DNA of 64,000 bases from Zingiber officinale (Eukaryota; Streptophyta; Magnoliopsida; Zingiberales; Zingiberaceae). Within the stretch, counting starts at the first letter, position 1, and each line of letters begins with the position of its first letter. The position numbers and the translations under genes are program-made. The stretch covers positions 5,629,474 through 5,693,473 of the forward strand of contig NC_056002.1 in assembly GCF_018446385.1 (NCBI RefSeq). Reading direction: 5' to 3'. Positions 36,180-47,793 of the stretch are shown piece after piece. The notes beneath the pieces were generated by a model that saw only the letters and a list, made by a program, of their open reading frames with translations, had not been told where the DNA came from and made no database searches.

Positions 36180-37390
36180 CTTGTCCGAAAGTTACATTTA
36201 AGTAGATAGACAATCGGTAAGGTAGTCGGTAAGGTGGCAGGGATATTAATGAAAGAAAGACTTAGAATTGAAAGTTGCGGATCTATATACATCATAGACA
36301 GAGCTAATGGGAATATTAAAGTGAGAATCAAGAAAAAAGTCTTTAATACAAGTAGTCCGACGTTTAAGTTAGAATCGTAGCCAAACAAAATGGAGAAAAA
36401 GATGAACAGTAAAATAATAATATGAATGTGTATACCTGTGCACGTGTAGTTGGTTAACGGAAATGATCTCTTTTTTATACTTACTCTCATAACTTCCGTA
36501 ATAGTGAGACGTCTGAGAATATCAGATGTCAAAATATGTCGAGTAGTAGAGGATATAAAGTCACCTTCTCCTAGGAAGAGAAAAGTTCTGCTACGTGTAT
36601 ATATCAGAGCAAAGAAATATTACCTAGTGAGTAACTGTTATTCTCTGATAGATGGGTGTGATTCCCTGACAAGTCTATCTCCTAATGGGAGTCAGACCGA
36701 CTATAGGGCCGGTCAGATTTATATTGGGAGTCATGTTCATGAGAAGTGGAGAACTGAGTTTCGAATATCTGATCGGATCTAGGATCGACTGGATTTATAT
36801 TAGGAGCTAGTTAAGCCCATGAGAAGTGGGGAACTGAGCTCCAGAGATCCGATCGGCTTTAGGGTCGGCCGAATTTATGTTGAAAGTCATGGCCATTAGG
36901 AGTGGGGAGCTGAGCCCTGGGGATCAAACCGACTCTAGGGTCGGTCGAGTTTATATTAGGAGTCATGTCCATGAGAAATAAGGAATTGAGCCCCGAAGAT
37001 CCGACCGGCTCTAGGGCCGGTCGGGTTTATGTTGGGAGTCATGCCCATGTAAAGTGGGGAGTCAAGCCCTGCTGAAGTCTGATCGGCGTGAGTCGGTCGG
37101 GTTTATGTTAGGAGTTATACCCATGAGAAGTGGAGAGCTGAGTTTCAGATATTTGACCGGATCTAGAGCCGGTGAGATTTATGTTATGAGTCATGCCTAT
37201 AAAAAGTGGGAAGCTAAGTCCCGTAGATCTGACCGACACTCAAGTTGATTGGGTTTATGGTGGGAATCTTGCCCATGAGATGTGCGGAGCTGAGCCCCGT
37301 TGAAAATGGTCCATTCAGATACATACACTTGATTTTCATTACCATTTTATTTTGATTTTGACTGTAACATTATCTTGACTATCGACCTCA
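36180..37390 (-). mobile_element. Solo LTR of a gypsy-like family, minus orientation
   Basis: The reverse complement of this stretch follows the LTR at 38060-39530 landmark by landmark: GAGGTCGATAGTCAAGATAA at the start, then a block of ~75-80-bp tandem repeats (about 36690-37310), then ATCAGAGAATAACAGTTACT, TATACACGTAGCAGAA, GACGTCTCACTATTACGGAA, a TATA region (AGTATAAAAAAGAG, about 36470) and TTTACTGTTCATCTTTTTCT. No gag or pol sequence follows on its downstream side, so it is a solo or fragmentary LTR. The inner end is approximate. Confidence 0.75.
36690..37310 (-). repeat. ~75-80-bp tandem repeats with palindromic core in the LTR
   Basis: Seven to eight units on the pattern GACCGGCTCTAGGGCCGGTC, TTTATGTTGGGAGTCATG, CCCATGAGAAGTGGGGAGCT, GAGCCCCG. 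The core GACCGGCTCTAGGGCCGGTC is close to self-complementary. The same unit, inverted, fills 38150-39030. Confidence 0.85.
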
Positions 37391-37426
37391 CCTTACTTAC
37401 CTTACCTTACCTTACCTTACCTTACC
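37390..37426. repeat. (CTTAC)n microsatellite at the LTR edge
   Basis: Six or more copies of the pentanucleotide TTACC directly abutting the terminal CA of the minus-oriented LTR. Confidence 0.85.
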
Positions 37427-38059
37427 TGTGGGGTCACTCATAATATATTGTATCAAACACCAATAATTAAAGGATAAAACTTATAGTTTAACTATAGAGT
37501 AGCACTAATATAAATGTTAGCCCTTACCTGCTGGGAACATGACACCATTCAAGGGCTTTGCCGACGTTTCTCTTCGAAGATGACTTGTTTCTTTAATACC
37601 AAACACACCGAGCCCATGCCTAGCCACATAACAGCAAGCTCTTCCTTGATTTTCATTCGCAATCCTCATTTAAAAAAAAACATATCAATGATGTATTCCC
37701 CTTTTTGTCGATTCATTGTGTGTTATTCAAGGTGAAACCTTTCAAAACCAGCCTGCTCTTTGTGTTGATTCTGTCCTTTGACAGCAACCAATTGAAGATT
37801 CTGACTTTTTTTGGAGCTTGTGAGGACCATATGTCTGAGTAACTCGAGCTGATTGTACCAGTGATTAATCGTATTGGATTCCACTTTCAATCTGCTGCAA
37901 TTATATCACTCCTCTTAGTTTTGATACTTCAGAAATCACTAGAACATCCTCCAGATGAAATTTTATGCTTATCAAGACACTGGAAATGCACTTGAACTAG
38001 AAATTTGTTTGTTGTCATTCCCCGGTGATACATAGCATTGTTAGTGGTCCCAAACATAA
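37427..38059. other. Spacer between the two inverted LTRs, no gene seen
   Basis: About 630 bases of mixed sequence without a recognisable coding region. It is probably original chromosomal DNA between two insertions. Confidence 0.45.
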
Positions 38060-39530
38060 TGTGAGATCGATGGTCAAGATAATTTGGCAATCAAAGTCAA
38101 TATGAAGTAACAATCAAAATCAAGATGTACGTATCTTAACGGACCACTTTCAATGGAGCTCAGCTTCCCACTTCTCATAGGTATGACTTCAAACATAAAC
38201 CAGGTCGGTCTCAGAGCCGGTTGGACCTTCGGGACTCAGCTCCCCACTTTTCATGGGCATGACTCTCAGCACTCAGCATAAACCCCACCGGTGCTAGAGT
38301 CGGTCAGACCTCCGAACTCGACCGGCCCTAGAACTGGCATGATCTCCGGAGTTCAGCTTCCCCTTTTTATAGGTATGACTCCCAGTATATACCCAATCGA
38401 CACCAGACTCGGTCAGGCCTCCGGGGCTCAACTTCCCACTTATATATCATAGCCATGACCCCAGCATAAACCCATCCGACGTCAGAGCCGGTCGGACCAC
38501 CATAGCTCAGATCCCCACTTCTCATAGACATGACCTCCAACATAAACCCGACCAGCTACAGAACCAATCGAACCTCCGGGGCTTAGCTCACCACTTCTCA
38601 TGGGCATGACTCCCAACATAAACTCGACCGGTCTCAGAGCCAATCGGACCTCTGGGGGTCAGCTTTTCACTTCTCATGTACATGACTCCCAGCATAAACC
38701 CAACTGATCCTAGAGTCGGTCGTACTTCAGGGATTCAACTCCCCACTTCTTATAGGCATAGCCCCCAACATAAACTCAACCGACCCTAAAGCCGATTGGA
38801 CCCCCGGGGCTCAACTCTCCACTTCTCATGGACATGACTCCCAAAATAAACTCGACGACCCCAGAACCGGTTGGACCTTTAGTGTTCAGGTTCTCACTTC
38901 TCATGAGCATGTCCCCAACATAAACCCGACCGGTCTACACCGATTAGACTTCAACGGCGCTTGGCTCCCTACCTCACATGAACATGGCTCCCAACCTAAA
39001 CTAGGTCGGCTCCAAGCCGATTGGACTCCCTCTAGGAGATAGCATTGTCAAAGAATCGTAACTACTTATCAGAAAATAATATCTATTCACCAGAGAATAT
39101 TCTACTACTTTGACATATACACGCAACAAAATATTCCTCTGCCTAGGGGGAAGGCTGTTGTGCATCCTTCACTGTCTGACATATTCTGATATCAGACATT
39201 CTCTGACGTCTCATTATTGTGGAAGTTATGAGAGGTAGTATAAAAAGGGGTCATCTCCATTAGCCAAGTACACGAACTCGCATGCACACATATCCATACT
39301 ACTATTTTACTGTTCATCTTCTTCTTTATTTTTCGTCGGGGCTATGGTTCTGACTTGAGTATCGAAATGTCTGTGTCAAGGACCCCCTCTCTGGTTCTCA
39401 CTCTAACGTTCTTATTTGCTCCCTTCATGATGTGTGTGCAGGTCTGTGACTCTTAACTCCAGGTCCTTCCTTCGTTAACATTTATGCTTTCTCATCAGTC
39501 ATTCATCTACTCATCTTTTAGAAGGGATTA
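38060..39530 (+). repeat. 5' LTR of the truncated gypsy element
   Basis: U3 begins TGTGAGATCGATGGTCAAGA and contains about eleven degenerate ~75-80-bp tandem units (38150-39030). These carry CCACTTCTCATGGGCATGAC, TCCCAACATAAAC and GACCGG...CCGGTC-type cores. A TATA box (AGTATAAAAAGG, about 39237-39248) and the R/U5 region follow. The right limit is uncertain by a few tens of bases. Confidence 0.75.
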
Positions 39531-39574
39531 AATTTAGTATCATCTGTGGAAACACATTCACTTGTTTTAGAATT

Positions 39575-40460
39575 CAAGGATGAATGCGGCTGGCAAAATC
39601 AACGTTGCCATGACACTGGAGGAGTATGAGCTATTTATGAATGCCAAGGCATAAGCACTATCCCGAGAACAAACTGTGAATTCTCACGCGTTGGGCATCT
39701 GTAGCCTCGATAGAGGAGTTTCCTGTGTCAGGGAGAAGATCCAAGCAGAAGCAGTTGTTTGAGTTTCTCTGAGCGTTTTTCTGAGCGCCTGGGGAAGGCT
39801 ACGTTAAAATTGAGCGGTCACAAGAATCTTGAGCTGAAAATTCACCCCTAAAGGACCTGAGGCGAGGAAAAGCTCCTGCCGTTCGGGAGTCACTTGAACA
39901 ACCTAGCGCACCTTTCTTGCAAGAGGTACTAGATGAAAAGCTGCCAAAGTATTTCTGACCTTTATTGATTGGGAAGTATGGAGGCAACACCAATCCTAAA
40001 GATCACCTTTGAAGATTCGAGAACGTCGCTCTATTGCACCAGTATAGTGATATAATAAAATGTCGAGTGTTTCTGGTCACTCTCCCAGGCTCGATACAGA
40101 TAGTTCAATCAACTACCGGTCAGGTCTATTACTTATTTTAAGGAATTCAGAAAACCTTCCTACACCACTTCGCTAGTAGCAGGAGGTATCAAAAGACCAG
40201 CCTAAATCTATTCATGCTTAAGCAAGGGGTCAAGGAATCTCTACAAATATACATCAAGTGATTCAACCAAGTGGTGCTAGATGTTCCGTCCACCACTTCA
40301 AAAATATTAATAAACATCTTCTCTCAAGGCCCTTTAGAAGGAGAATTCTTCCGAGCTCTCATCAGAAAGTTTGCAAAAGACTTTGACAACCTGCCGGGGA
40401 AAACAGTCAAATACATTAATGTGGAGGACTTAAGCCGCTCAGAAGAAGGAGGTGATTATC
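39575..40460 (+). pseudogene. Degenerate gypsy gag
   Basis: Across two frames the translation shows gag-like phrases: GKYGGNTNPKDHL, NVALLHQYSD, KQGVKESLQIYI and FNQVVLD, then a longer open piece (40271-40681) with DNLPGKTVKYINVEDL. These are characteristic of the plant gypsy gag (retrotransposon gag family), which forms the particle shell. Stops interrupt it at several places, including after NAKA near the start. Confidence 0.7.
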
Positions 40461-41039
40461 CTAGCTCCTGCTGGCCAAGTCGATCAGAAACCACCACTAT
40501 CTCTAATATGCCCCAGAGACCCTCCACTGAATCCTCTGTCGGTTCGAGAAGCGAGAGCAGTACAACACATCAAGGCCATTCAGACCTCTTTTACCAAACC
40601 CTTCTAGTGGGCACCTTGATTTTGCACTTACCATCAGTCCAAGATCCACAATACAAGAGATTGTTATCATCTCGCTCGTAAAATGCACCGAGCGGTCGAG
40701 CTAGGTCTGTCACCGCCTCAAATCGTACCTTAGCTCCTGAAGCAATTGGCTCCTAACTCCAGCACCTCCGATCACTCAGGCAAAACACCTCAAGTAATAG
40801 AAAGACAAGGCAGTGTTTCGGATGACCAAAGCAAGGAACCGCGACAGACCCGGGAAGAAGAGATCCGGGGAAATGCCATGGTAAGGGGCATCAATATGAT
40901 CTCCGAAGGCTCCACTAATAGTGATTCAACCAGAGCTAGGAAGGCTCATAGTCACCGACTTGAGATTTATACAGTTGGCTATAGCCAAGAACAAGTAGTC
41001 GAGCTCCAAATCAGCTTCAGGCCTCAAGACCTTGAGGGA

Positions 41040-41400
41040 GTGGAGCTCTCTCATGATGACGAGCTCACCATCAAAGCTATAATCATTAACAGTTGAGTCT
41101 TCATTGACACCGAATGCAAGAGAGCTCCAGCTAATGGACATATGATCCTATACGGGTTCACAGAGAACGAGGTACAGTCAATCGGTCAAATCAAATTGGC
41201 CATCTCTTTGGATTTTGAGCCCTTGGTGAGAACTCAAAGAAGCATATATAGTGGTGGACATTCCGTCCGCCTACAACGTCATCCTAGAGAGGCCTGTGCT
41301 ACACGAATTTTGTACGACTATCTCTACTTTCAATCAGAAAGTAAAATTTTTAATGGAAGGCTAGGTTGGTGAGATAAGGGGGGAGCAGCTCACTGCATGG
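41040..41400 (+). pseudogene. Degenerate gypsy aspartic protease
   Basis: After a linker, the translation gives SXVFIDTECKR, where an active protease would have a D-S/T-G triad. ILYGFTENEVQSIGQIKL and then YNVILE-type remnants out of frame follow. The order and spacing fit the protease domain between gag and RT. The active site is destroyed by a stop and substitutions. Confidence 0.55.
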
Positions 41401-41463
41401 AAATACTACGTTGATATAATAAAAATAGAGGCGCACAAGGCTCAGAAAATTCAGGATGGAGGG

Positions 41464-42200
41464 GTGCACACCATCCAAGAAGAGTCATTGCCTCTAGCTG
41501 ATGAGTTGGTCAAACAGGAGGAAGTACAAATACATCATGACCGACCAGAGGGTATTACGAAGATAGCGACCGACCTCCCACCAGAGACTAAGAAGAACCT
41601 GGTAGATTGTTTAACTCGGAACCAAACATCTTTGCCTAGTCTCTGCAAGGAACTGACACGGGTAGCCTCGATTGTGATGGAGCACAAACTCCACCTTGTT
41701 CCCGACTCCCAGCCAGTCAAGTAGAAGAAAAGAGATTTCCTGACTAACTAGAATAAAATTATTGGATCAAAAGTCGACAAGTTACTGGAAGCAGGATACA
41801 TCTAAGAGATGCAATTTCCCTCTTGGCTCGCTAATGTAGTCTTGGTATCCAAATCCAATAACAAGTGGCAGATTTGCATTGACTTTCGTTACCTTAACAA
41901 GGCAAGTCCCAAGGACTGTTATCCATTCCCCTGAATCGACCAGATAATTGGCTCTACTTTGGAGAGTGAACTGATATGCTGGATGCTTATTAGGAATATC
42001 ACTAAATTCCTCTTGCCAGGGAGGACCAAGAGAAGGTCAGTTTCATCACCTCAGATAGTACTTTCTGTTACACAGTTATGTCGTTGGAACTAAAAAAATG
42101 CAAGAACAACATATTAAAGGATGATGGACAGGATCTTATGAAAGCAGATCGATAGAAATATTAAAGTCTATATAGACAACATTCTTATCAAATTCGCTCA
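41464..42200 (+). pseudogene. Degenerate gypsy reverse transcriptase (5' part)
   Basis: The open piece 41464-41724 and its continuation show DLPPETKKNLVDCLTRN, HKLHLVPDSQPVK, VDKLLEAGYI, FPSWLANVVLVSK, WQICIDFRYLNKASPKDCYP and finally VYIDNILIK. These are the finger and palm motifs of gypsy RT. The catalytic YIDD is YIDN at 42169-42180, and in-frame stops occur after PVK and before EMQFP. The domain breaks off at the junction with element B. Confidence 0.8.
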
Positions 42201-42204
42201 GGTG

Positions 42205-42809
42205 TTTGGGGCCAACACCTCAAACACCGTGAATTTTACATGTCACGATAGTGTGGACGTATACAAAATTAAACATTAGTAAGAGGAGGGGTTTACCCAT
42301 TAATTATCTTGTCAATAAATCTTTATGACAAATAAAATTACCTCAAACACCGTGAATTTTGTATGCCACGATAGTGTTGACGTATACAAAATCAAACATT
42401 TGTAAGAGGGGTTTTTAATTTTATTATCTTGTCAACCTATTTATATGATAAATTAATAGTTGATTTTCTTCGGTCACACAAATAATAGCAGTGACTCCGA
42501 TGGGGAGGATACTATTAGACGTGCCTAAGTGTATACCATTACTTGACACTAAGTCCATTGATAAGATTGTGCCCCTTCCGATGGGGAAGATCACACGCTC
42601 TTAATTAACTTCCTATAGTCATCCAAAATGGAAGTTTAATCTAGTGATCCGCAAACAAGCTCATCCGATATGGAGAAAAAAACACTCAGAGCCAACGCGC
42701 AAGTTTGTTGCATCACTTATAAACCAGTAATGGAGATCGTGGAATTTATTTAAAATAAATCCCTCTCCCACTTAGTTATTTAAAGTGAGGAATTTTGACT
42801 ATGCTAGCC
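42205..42809 (-). mobile_element. Element B (copia-like), internal fragment left of element A
   Basis: The reverse complement matches the leader of element C (about 54055-54590): TAAGTGGGAGAGGGATTT, CCATCGGAGTCACTGCTATT, then two copies of CACACTATCGTGGCATAC with CACGGTGTTTGAGG. B is therefore a second copy of the C family in opposite orientation. Its far end is lost at the gypsy junction. It carries no coding domain here. Confidence 0.75.
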
Positions 42810-42999
42810 TACTTTGTTGGTGCAATCTTAGGTCAAGGTTGACCTGACTCGAGTTGACCTGACTCGAGTTGTGTTTTGATGTTTGACGATGTTTGACGAG
42901 AAGAGAGTTGTATTCTTGATGTTTGACAAGAATAGGTGTTTGGGAGATTGTAGGTGCAACCTTAGGTCAAGGTTGACCTGGTTGACCGTGATTCGGGAA

Positions 43000-43480
43000 A
43001 AGTCCAAGCAGGGAGCTTGGCACGCGAAAAGTCCAAGTGTGGAGACTTGGCACGGGAAAAGTCCAAGTATGGAGACTTGGCACGGGAAAAGTCCAAGTAT
43101 GGAGACTTGGCACGGAGAAGTCCAAGCAGGGAGCTTGGCACGTGGGAAAGTCCTAATTGGGATGTTAGGCAGTGTGGAAAGTCCTGGTGAGTGAAGCCAG
43201 GCAGTGGGAAAGTCCTAACTGGGATGTTAGGCAGTGTGGAAAGTCCTGGTGAGTGAAGCCAGGCAGTGGGAAAGTCCTAACTGGGAAGTTAGGCAGTTGG
43301 AAAGTCCTGGTGAGTGAAGCCAGGCAGTGAGAAAGTCCTAACTGGGATGTTAGGCAGTGTGGAAATCCTGGTGAGTGAAGCCAGGTGGAAAGTCCTGATG
43401 AGTGAAGCCGGGCAAGGGAAAATCCAGATAGATCAAGGGTGATCGGACATCTGGTGTTGAGAAGTCCAAGTGAGTGAAGC
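43000..43480 (+). repeat. AAGTCC tandem repeats in LTR U3
   Basis: First, four ~30-bp units (GGGAAAAGTCCAAGTATGGA with GACTTGGCAC), then ~58-bp units (AAAGTCCTAACTGGGATGTT with GGAAAGTCCTGGTGAGTGAA). Each unit contains a short inverted pair, e.g. CCAAG...CTTGG, CCTAAC...GTTAGG and CCTGG...CCAGG. Confidence 0.85.
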
Positions 43481-43559
43481 TTGGCATATGGAGTCGGAGG
43501 GGGCTCGGTAGCTCGTTCTCCGAACTAGGTTAGAGAGGGCACTCTAAACTTAGGAGTTG

Positions 43560-43930
43560 GATCAGTCTACAGACCGATCCAGTGATACTCAGTGTTTCCT
43601 GATCGGTTTGGTGACCGATCAGATTCCACTCAGTAGTTTACTGTGGAGTTCCTGATCGGTCCACAGACCGATCAGGAAACGATCAGAAGTGAAGAAAGAA
43701 GCACCTGATCGGTCCAGGGACCGATCAGGTGTATGCCTGATCGGTCTCCACGACCGATCTGGGAGAGCTGGGATCGGTCCGGGGACCGATCAGATTCCGC
43801 ACAGAGAGTTGGGCAACTCTCTGTGAAGCCTTCTGATCGGTCTGGGGACCGATCAGCACAGGGCCTGATCGGTCCCCACGACCGATCAGGCAAGCCCCAG
43901 ACCGATCAGGCTGAAGCCTGATCGGTCCAG
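43560..43930. repeat. Array of GATCGGTC-n-GACCGATC palindromes
   Basis: Eight to nine quasi-palindromes in about 370 bp, each of the form TGATCGGTC, 3-6 bases, GACCGATCA, spaced by unrelated sequence and located just upstream of the TATA box. The matching array in the 3' LTR is at about 48530-48900. Confidence 0.9.
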
Positions 43931-44557
43931 GTTCTAGCCGTTGCTACGCAACGGCTAGTTTCTTCACTGTCTTCTTCACAGGTATAAAGGGGTCGAGGGC
44001 TGCTGCTGCTCGATGACTTCTTCTTCTTCCTTCCTGTTGTGAAGTGCTGTTGTGCTTGAGCTTTGTTGAGCTCCTCCTTGTCGAAGCTTCGCGTGAGCTT
44101 CATTCCACGACTGGATCAGCTGCTGCTGAGTTGCTTGTTGCATCTGTCCGTGAAGTTGCTACTTCATCCGGGACCCCAGTCGACGAGAAGGCAAGCTACT
44201 GTGTTTACATTCCTGTTGTATTTTGTTCTTGCTATTCTCTTGTACTCTTAGCTTGCTGTTGCAAGTGATTGTGGCGAGGTTTCTCCACCCACAAGGAGTT
44301 TGATTTAGCCGGTTTTCCGGGGACTCATCCACCGACGGATTGATAGGCTTCGTCCACCTTACGGACACGCCGAGGAGTAGGAGTTTCATCTCCGAACCTC
44401 GTTACATCCTTGCGTAGAGGTTTGATTTCTTCTCCTGTTTTCTTTCTGCATTTAGTTTCCGCTGCGCTAACCCTAGTTTGTAGAAAGAAACGCGAGCAAT
44501 TGGGGTCGGCTATTCACACCCCCCCCCTCTCTAGCCGTACGAAGAGATCCTAACAAG

Positions 44558-44569
44558 TGGTATCAGAGC
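44558..44569 (+). promoter_or_regulatory. Primer-binding site of element A
   Basis: TGGTATCAGAGC begins three bases after the 5' LTR and is complementary to the 3' end of initiator methionine tRNA, the primer normally used by plant copia elements. Confidence 0.9.
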
Positions 44570-44617
44570 CAAGTTTGCTCTTCATCGGATTAACACCCGG
44601 GGAGCACGAGCTAGAGG

Positions 44618-46090
44618 ATGGATCTACTCGGAGAAGATGTCACCATTCCACCATTCTACGAATGCGGTGACTTCGCGTATTGGAAGGTAAGGATGAAGTA
44701 CTTTCTTATGACTAACATAATGAATTGGTTTTGTGTACAAGAAGGTTTTATTCCTCCGGTGGATAAGGAAGGAAAACCACTTGAGAAGAAGGAGTGGACA
44801 AGAGAACAAATTCACAAATCCGAAATCAACGAAGAGGTAACGAGAATAATTGAATTTTCATTGCCTACTAACATCTTGTGTAAGATAGGTTACAACAATG
44901 CCAAGGAATTATGGGATAACTTGGCCAAGTACCATGAGGAGAGCTCCACTTCAAGCCATGAAGAGGAGCCTAGTGAACCAAGTAGCTCACATCATGGAGG
45001 GAGCGAATTGGGAGTTGAGGGCTACTCAACATCCAAGGAAGAAGAGGAGGAGAGTTCCTCTTGTTCAAGATCGGAGCAAGAAGAAGATTCTACCTCCGGA
45101 AGGGATGAAGAAGAAAGCTCATCTCCATCCACAAACCTAGGTAACTCAAGCTTTTTAATTCCTAGCAAATTACACATAATGTGCTTTGAGTGTAGGGAAT
45201 TTGGGCACTACAAGAGTAAGTGTCCAAAGAGGGTTAGGAAGTCTCCACCGGCGCCAAAGGTCAAGAAAGCCGGAGTCCCGATATGCAAAGGCAAAGAGCA
45301 CGTGGTGTGCTTTCAATGCAAGCGAAGGGGACATTATCGGAGTCAATGTCCGAGGGGGAGGCAACCTCACAAGGACAAGAAACCGAGCACATCAATAGGG
45401 GGGGCTAAGGCAAACCCTAAGGTAATCTCTAAGGTTCATTATTGCACTTCTAATAAAACTCATGCTAGTAGTTTTGTTGCAATTGTTAATAATGATAAGC
45501 ATGTTAACTGTAGGAACCAATACATGTGCTTAGGAGCTAAACATGTTAGCCTAGGTAAGGATAACACTAAAAATACCAACCCTAGGATTAACGCTTCTAA
45601 AGTTAAGGAAAACCTAGGTAGAAATCCCAAGAAGATTAGACACATGCCTAGGAATATCTCAAGAGAAAATGACAAATTAACACTTGAGGTATTAGAGAGG
45701 GAAAATCAAGTCTTGAGGTCAAGACTTGATAATTTAGAAAAGGCTCTTAAAAACATGGAGAAGTCATCTCTAGGGTTTAAGAGTCAAAAACCCAAGTCCA
45801 AGGACAAGAAAGGTTTGGGTCACAAACCTAAGTCCCAAGTGGTCAAACCCACTTATCATAGTGTTCCATTCGATTATGGAACAAAACCTAGGGCTAGGAA
45901 GACCACCACCAAGGTCACAAGGGGAGTCACCCCTAGAGTTGATCTTGATGAGTCCCAAATGACCAAGGCTTCAAAGCCTAAGAGGGTCATTAGGAGGGTT
46001 GCTAGGGAAGTCATCCCTAGTGAATATTTAGTGAACCCAATGAGCTCACATAGATATTGGGTTCCTAGGAGCATCTTCTCTATCCCATAG
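44618..46090 (+). CDS. gag: Gag polyprotein of element A (copia-type, two zinc knuckles)
   Basis: Uninterrupted 490-residue frame starting 49 bases after the primer-binding site. The N-terminus (PPFYECGDFAYWKVRMKYFL...NNAKELWDNLAKYHEE) is the copia gag domain that assembles the particle. A Ser/Glu-rich linker (about 106-175) is followed by two CCHC zinc knuckles that bind RNA: Cys189-Cys192-His197-Cys202 and Cys231-Cys234-His239-Cys244. A predicted coiled coil (about 350-385, LEVLERENQVLRSRLDNLE) and a very basic tail follow. The end, SHRYWVPRSIFSIP, resembles the point where gag meets protease in SIRE-like elements, but a stop and non-coding DNA follow. The frame is intact, unlike all pol remnants in this window. 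Confidence 0.9.
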   Translation: MDLLGEDVTIPPFYECGDFAYWKVRMKYFLMTNIMNWFCVQEGFIPPVDKEGKPLEKKEWTREQIHKSEINEEVTRIIEFSLPTNILCKIGYNNAKELWDNLAKYHEESSTSSHEEEPSEPSSSHHGGSELGVEGYSTSKEEEEESSSCSRSEQEEDSTSGRDEEESSSPSTNLGNSSFLIPSKLHIMCFECREFGHYKSKCPKRVRKSPPAPKVKKAGVPICKGKEHVVCFQCKRRGHYRSQCPRGRQPHKDKKPSTSIGGAKANPKVISKVHYCTSNKTHASSFVAIVNNDKHVNCRNQYMCLGAKHVSLGKDNTKNTNPRINASKVKENLGRNPKKIRHMPRNISRENDKLTLEVLERENQVLRSRLDNLEKALKNMEKSSLGFKSQKPKSKDKKGLGHKPKSQVVKPTYHSVPFDYGTKPRARKTTTKVTRGVTPRVDLDESQMTKASKPKRVIRRVAREVIPSEYLVNPMSSHRYWVPRSIFSIP

Positions 46091-47793
46091 ATGGGTTAGA
46101 GAGTGTCAACTCCAATTAGAAGGGTAGTTAACCCAACTTTGAGGAAATTGACACTCAAGGAGCATTTTCAAGGTTTTGATAACCTTTGAAAATGAAAAAG
46201 AATTATTATTTACTCCTTGAAGAGTAAATTGTGCCATATTTGAAAAATATCGATTTTAATCTTATTTGGCACAATTTAAGAAAACCTAGAGAAATACCAT
46301 AATTGGGATTTTGGTTTTCTCTTAGGGATATATGGGCAATCTAGGGTTAGATTTTAAGTTAGCTAAGGCTAAGGATACTTAGATAGGGAATTTAGGTATT
46401 TTATTTGTGCTAACTTGCCATGATTGGTTGCCATATGCCATGCCATGACATCATATTTATTTTATTATCATTTGAAATGTCATGATAATGCTTAGGCTAG
46501 TTTTTATGTCATGCTTATTTAAGGTTCAAACTTTATGCCATGACATCATGACATTGACACATGTTTTCATTTATGATACCATTTTATGTCATGTCATCAT
46601 CTCTTGCATTAGTAATCAATTGAATTGATTTAAGGATGAAAAACACATTTTGATATTGAGATCAAATTTGTGTTTAGAAAATGCATGAGACCTTAGTCTA
46701 AGATACCTAAACCCATATCTCACATCAAAATTGACATGGATGTGTTTGATACACTTTAGATGTGTGTGAGATATTAGGATCATGAGTTAGGATCAAGGTG
46801 CATAGTTCTTGTACCTAGATAAGCCTAATTCAAGAAATGGAGGATCATAGGGAAAACTTGTGTACAAGTCATGTACATATAGTCCTAAGATTATGATCCT
46901 AAATTAAAGGGTTTAAAATCATTTCAAAATTGATTTGAAAAACCTTGATGAAGCTTTCCTAGTGATTGCATTCATCATTGAACATTGTGATACAAAGTTG
47001 AGTTAAACTTGAACTATTTCAAAGTTTTTGAACTTTGTATCAAGATTGAAAAATGAAAGTTATTTTCATAGAAAACTATTTTTCCATGATAGTGTATGAT
47101 ATGAGGAATGTATCCTCAAAGTTTCATAATTTTTGGAATTTTCTTGAATTTATTAGGAGTTTCTGATTTTGGAAATCGGAAGTTCTGATTTCAGTGGCTA
47201 GATCGGTCCGGGGACCGATCCAGAAGATCTGATCGGTGCGGACCGATCCAGATGTGGATCGGTGCCCGATCGATGAGTTCGATGAGTGCGATCGGTGAAG
47301 GGTCGATGCGGGGACCGATCGGGCGTCAATTTCGATTTTTCAGTTGTCTGAAATTTCAGTTATGGAGTTGAGTTTCGGGTTTCTAAAGGTTTGAAACTCT
47401 CCAAGACATTGTTGGTGCAATGGTCAAGGGGGAGTTGACCTTTAGGGGGAGTTTTTACCTAATTATCAAGGGGAGTTGACTCTTAGGGGGAATTTTTACT
47501 CCTTAAGACTTTTGAGGATTAGTGACATGAGATTATCACTAAATTGTGTGTTGAGTTTAGTTTCAAGGGGGAAATTAAGGGTTTCAATGAAAGGTATGGG
47601 ACTTTCATTAGGAAGAAACTCTTGACCTTGATTCCCTCTTTTTGATGTGTGTCAAAAAGGGGGAGAGATGTCCCAAGGGGGGAGTGTAGGTTTTGGAAGA
47701 ATGTTCAAGGAAGAACATTGGAAAACCTAAGTTAGGTTATCGGGTTAACCTAACTTGATTTTGGATTTTGTCAAACATCAAAAAGGGGGAGAT
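46091..47793 (+). other. Non-coding 3' interior of element A
   Basis: About 1.7 kb with no coding region in the place where pol should lie. It holds AT-rich repeats of ATGCCATGACATCAT, a second small group of GATCGGTC/GACCGATC words (about 47195-47320) and G-runs (CAAGGGGGAG, AGGGGGAGTT, AAAAAGGGGGAG). It ends in the polypurine tract at about 47780-47793. Confidence 0.8.

Larger units (their letters stand above)
38060..42200 (+). mobile_element. Truncated Ty3-gypsy retrotransposon
   Basis: A 5' LTR (38060 to about 39530) is followed by a region like the primer-binding zone of plant gypsy elements (AGTATCATCTGTGGAAAC, about 39532), then degenerate gag, protease and reverse-transcriptase segments in the order expected for the superfamily. 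It stops inside RT at about 42200, where element B begins. RNase H, integrase and the 3' LTR are absent. Many stops and frameshifts show it is long dead. Confidence 0.8.
42815..44555 (+). repeat. 5' LTR of element A
   Basis: 1741 bp. In order: a head with AGGTCAAGGTTGACCT palindromes; tandem AAGTCC units (about 43000-43480); an array of GATCGGTC...GACCGATC palindromes (43560-43930); a TATA box (GGTATAAAGG, 43981); and a U5 ending TAGCCGTACGAAGAGATCC. Confidence 0.9.

Noticed and set aside
44618-46090. Host CCHC zinc-knuckle gene
   Set aside because: Two zinc knuckles could suggest a cellular RNA-binding protein, but the frame sits between a primer-binding site and a polypurine tract inside matching LTRs.
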